DNA of 16,379 bases. Source: JAFGFY01 sp964520425. Lineage in GTDB: Bacteria > Desulfobacterota > DSM-4660 > Desulfatiglandales > HGW-15. The position numbers and the translations under genes are program-made. How positions within the stretch are numbered: the first letter of the stretch is position 1; each line of letters starts with the position of its first letter. Shown piece after piece: positions 14,175-16,379 of the stretch. Location of the stretch: assembly GCA_964520425.1 (NCBI GenBank), contig CAZFMX010000073.1, positions 1 through 16,379 of the forward strand. Reading direction: 5' to 3'. The notes beneath the pieces were generated by a model. It had not been told where the DNA came from. It worked only from the letters and a program-made list of their open reading frames with translations, and searched no databases.

Positions 14175-15788
14175 ATGAAACGGTTTACGCTCATTTCATT
14201 TTCAGTTTTGTTTTCTCTCGTATTTTTTACGACAACATCAACAGCCGTAACGGTTACAGGTATTGTCTATAACGATGTGAACAAGAACGGGAAATATGAC
14301 GGAGGAGAAAAGGGTGTAAAAGGAGTTGCTGTGAGTAACGGTGTATCTGTAACAAAAACGGACAGGAAAGGCCGTTATAAAATAGCCCTGGAAGCGAACA
14401 GCACATTATTTATTTCAAAGCCATCAGGTTATGCCCTGCCTCTGGATGGGCATAACCTGCCGAGGTTCTATTTCCTTTATTACCCTGAAGGTTCCCCTGC
14501 GGATATGAACCTTCAATATCCGGGTCTTGAACCTACTGGTCCCGTAAATGGTGATATAAATTTTACCCTATACAAGTATGAAGAACAGAAGAATTATGAG
14601 GTCATCTGGATCTCCGATCCCCAGACAGCCTCAAATGAAGAACTGAGCTATTTTCGCGATCGGGTGGTAAATGAGATAACAGGGACAAAAGCCGTTTTTG
14701 GAGTCACAACCGGTGATATCATGAATAATGATCTTTCACTGTTTCCCCGTTACATCAGGATTATGGCACAGGCAGGCATACCATGGTTTAATGTGCCGGG
14801 AAACCATGACATGAATTACACGGCCAGAGATGATACCCATTCACTTGAAACCTATAAAAGGTATTTCGGTCCGGCCTATTACTCCTTTAATTTTGGAGAT
14901 GTGCACTATGTCATTCTGGATTCCATCATTTATGACGGCATGGATCCGGAAGAGCCCGATAATCGACGTAACTATACCGGCGGTATTGATGAAAAACAAC
15001 TGGCATGGCTCAAGGCTGATCTCGGGATTTTACCGGGAGATACAACCCTTGTGTTGGCCATGCACGCCCCTCTGAAAATAAAAGATCTGCATAATCCGGC
15101 ATTCAGCGTACAGAACCGAAACGGTGTTTATAAAATACTGGAACGTTTTGATCATATCCTTGTCATAGGGGGGCATTGGCACTCCACACAGCATATGTAT
15201 TTAGGCCCTGCTGATGGTTTCAATGGAAAGACTCCAATACATCAGCATGTCATTACAACCGCGGCGGGTTACTGGTGGAGTGGAATGAAGGATATTTACG
15301 GTATTCCCCATACCATGCAGGGAGACGGAACTCCCAACGGTTATCACATTATGAGCGTGAATGGTAAAAAGATTAAAATGCGCTATAAGGCTGCTGGAAA
15401 ACCTGATGATTACCAAATGCGTATCATGCTGGAAACCATGCCGGAAAAGAAACTTGTATCCATCCTGCCAGTGTCCCAGACATCATCAACAAACATCCTA
15501 GTCAATGTGTTTGATGGCGGCCCGAATACAACGGTTACCTGCCGGCTTGATGGGAATAAACCGGTAATGATGGCGCCTGTGATAAGAGAAGATCCATTTA
15601 CCTTCGCGCGCTATATTGAAGACGGCATTTTTCAACCGGAAACGGAATCCCCCTCCACCCATATCTGGTCATTACCGATGCCGAAGGACATTGAACCGGG
15701 AGTTCATACACTATTCATCAATGTAAAAGGCGAATATAACCAGACCCATGTGGGGAGCAAAATCTTTGAAGTTGAGGTAGGGGAATAA
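14175..15788 (+). CDS. Exported calcineurin-like metallophosphoesterase
   Basis: A 537-residue protein. A signal peptide is at about 1-24 (MKRFTLISFSVLFSLVFF...STA). Next is a beta-sandwich N-domain starting VTGIVYNDVNKNGKYDGGEKG, a calcium-loop-like DxNxxGxxD segment typical of SdrD-B/Cna-type folds. The phosphoesterase domain (about 140-350) carries ISDPQ, TTGDIMNND, VPGNHDMNY, LAMHAP and GGHWHS, the five metal motifs; the first has glutamine where many members have histidine. A C-terminal beta domain follows (about 385-537). The N-domain/metallophosphatase/C-domain order is that of the MetallophosN/MetallophosC group. It is probably periplasmic or surface-located; the substrate is unknown. 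The ATG at 14175 has GGAGG nine bases ahead, so the in-frame ATG at 14145 is rejected. Confidence 0.9.
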   Translation: MKRFTLISFSVLFSLVFFTTTSTAVTVTGIVYNDVNKNGKYDGGEKGVKGVAVSNGVSVTKTDRKGRYKIALEANSTLFISKPSGYALPLDGHNLPRFYFLYYPEGSPADMNLQYPGLEPTGPVNGDINFTLYKYEEQKNYEVIWISDPQTASNEELSYFRDRVVNEITGTKAVFGVTTGDIMNNDLSLFPRYIRIMAQAGIPWFNVPGNHDMNYTARDDTHSLETYKRYFGPAYYSFNFGDVHYVILDSIIYDGMDPEEPDNRRNYTGGIDEKQLAWLKADLGILPGDTTLVLAMHAPLKIKDLHNPAFSVQNRNGVYKILERFDHILVIGGHWHSTQHMYLGPADGFNGKTPIHQHVITTAAGYWWSGMKDIYGIPHTMQGDGTPNGYHIMSVNGKKIKMRYKAAGKPDDYQMRIMLETMPEKKLVSILPVSQTSSTNILVNVFDGGPNTTVTCRLDGNKPVMMAPVIREDPFTFARYIEDGIFQPETESPSTHIWSLPMPKDIEPGVHTLFINVKGEYNQTHVGSKIFEVEVGE

Positions 15789-15877
15789 GTAAAAAGGCAG
15801 TACCGGTCCTGAAAGGCGAAGAAAAAAATGAAAAGGAAAAGAGGTCACCCATTAAGGCTGGAAGCTTGAAAAAAGGC

Positions 15878-16348
15878 TCATGGATCAAGGCGCAGGGCCC
15901 CCTTTTCCTTCACCACCTCTTCCTGGATTGGTTCATAGGCCATATACTCACGAAACGCCCGGCTGAACGCTAGTATGACACAAGAAAAGAAGCTGAGGAC
16001 TCCACCGGCGATGAGGACCAGCGGGACATTCTGGTTAAGTAGGTCGGTAATCACACCGGTCATACCCATCGCTACGGGTGTTAATCCGCCGGTTATCGTG
16101 GTCAGCACGGCAAATACTCTTCCTCGAATCCAGTCCGGAGTAGTCTGCTGAAGAATGGTAAGGACATTTACCTGAAAAAAACCCATCATCATTCCACCCA
16201 TAAACATATTTATAACCGCCAGTTCCTTTGCCCTTAAGAAACCAAACAGCGTTAGGAATAAATTAAATAATATAATCGCTGTTATATTCATTTTACTCCG
16301 GACAGGTCCTGAAGCTTTAACGCCCCCCGCCGTTTCAGAATTTATGTC
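15878..16348 (-). pseudogene. C-terminal remnant of an MFS transporter
   Basis: About 156 residues of open frame correspond to the last four or so membrane helices of a drug/macrolide-type MFS exporter: AVINMFMGGMMMGFFQVNVLTILQQTTPDWIRGRVFAVLTTITGGLTPVAMGMTGVITDLL, then a final helix and a charged tail EEVVKEKG. A whole MFS protein has about 400 residues. The reading frame stays plausible upstream of the first ATG (16291) to Asp at 16348, then meets an in-frame TGA at 16349-16351. The N-terminal half is therefore missing or frameshifted, at a spot where a MITE-terminus-like TGTCTCAGAA occurs. The first ATG has no convincing ribosome site and lies mid-protein. The window end prevents knowing whether the rest continues in another frame. 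Confidence 0.65.
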
Positions 16349-16379
16349 TCAGAAGTTGGCTATAATTACACTACATGGT

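Noticed and set aside
1..16379. tRNA, rRNA or CRISPR array
   Set aside because: I scanned the spacers and saw no cloverleaf, rRNA core sequence or regularly spaced direct repeats; the repeats present are palindromic and dispersed.

Overview
The window looks like chromosomal DNA of an anaerobic deltaproteobacterium (Desulfobacterota, sulfate-reducer-like). This is an inference from the gene families, from a selenocysteine-type HesB/IscA protein, and from abundant REP-like palindromes and MITE-like elements. No rRNA, tRNA, CRISPR or complete transposase gene is visible. The genes are short, mixed-strand units separated by repeat-rich spacers of 300-510 bases.

Left part (1-5200): an RND efflux permease (24-3092) whose usual proton-relay residues are absent, then a spacer with two palindromic repeats, an ATP-grasp ligase (3422-4279), and a YjbQ-family protein on the minus strand (4341-4733). 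Middle (5200-8700): a membrane-anchored lytic transglycosylase (5203-5832) and a converging minus-strand pair, a PLP-homeostasis protein (YggS) followed by a TtcA-like PP-loop ATPase. Between them, at 5894-6102, lies an unexplained long hairpin of about 209 bases. Upstream of yggS, a minus-strand HesB/IscA-like gene (8143-8460) carries an in-frame TGA exactly where the family has its conserved cysteine. A SECIS-like hairpin follows the TGA, so I read it as a selenoprotein that ordinary gene calling would truncate.

Right part (8694-16379): a secreted CsgG-family protein, then two inverted copies of a ~322-base MITE-like element (9624-9945 and 13794-14116). They bracket an MBL-fold hydrolase (minus) and a two-gene plus-strand operon, a TPP-dependent acetolactate-synthase-like enzyme plus a PHP-domain phosphoesterase. 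That operon has a promoter with a palindromic operator over its -10. The second MITE copy carries an outward promoter-like sequence aimed at the next gene, an exported calcineurin-like phosphoesterase. The window ends in the C-terminal remnant of an MFS transporter, whose reading frame breaks at a sequence resembling the MITE terminus.

The genes do not form one pathway. The best-supported unusual items are the selenoprotein, the inverted MITE pair with its possible promoter, the long hairpin, and the RND pump lacking its relay residues.
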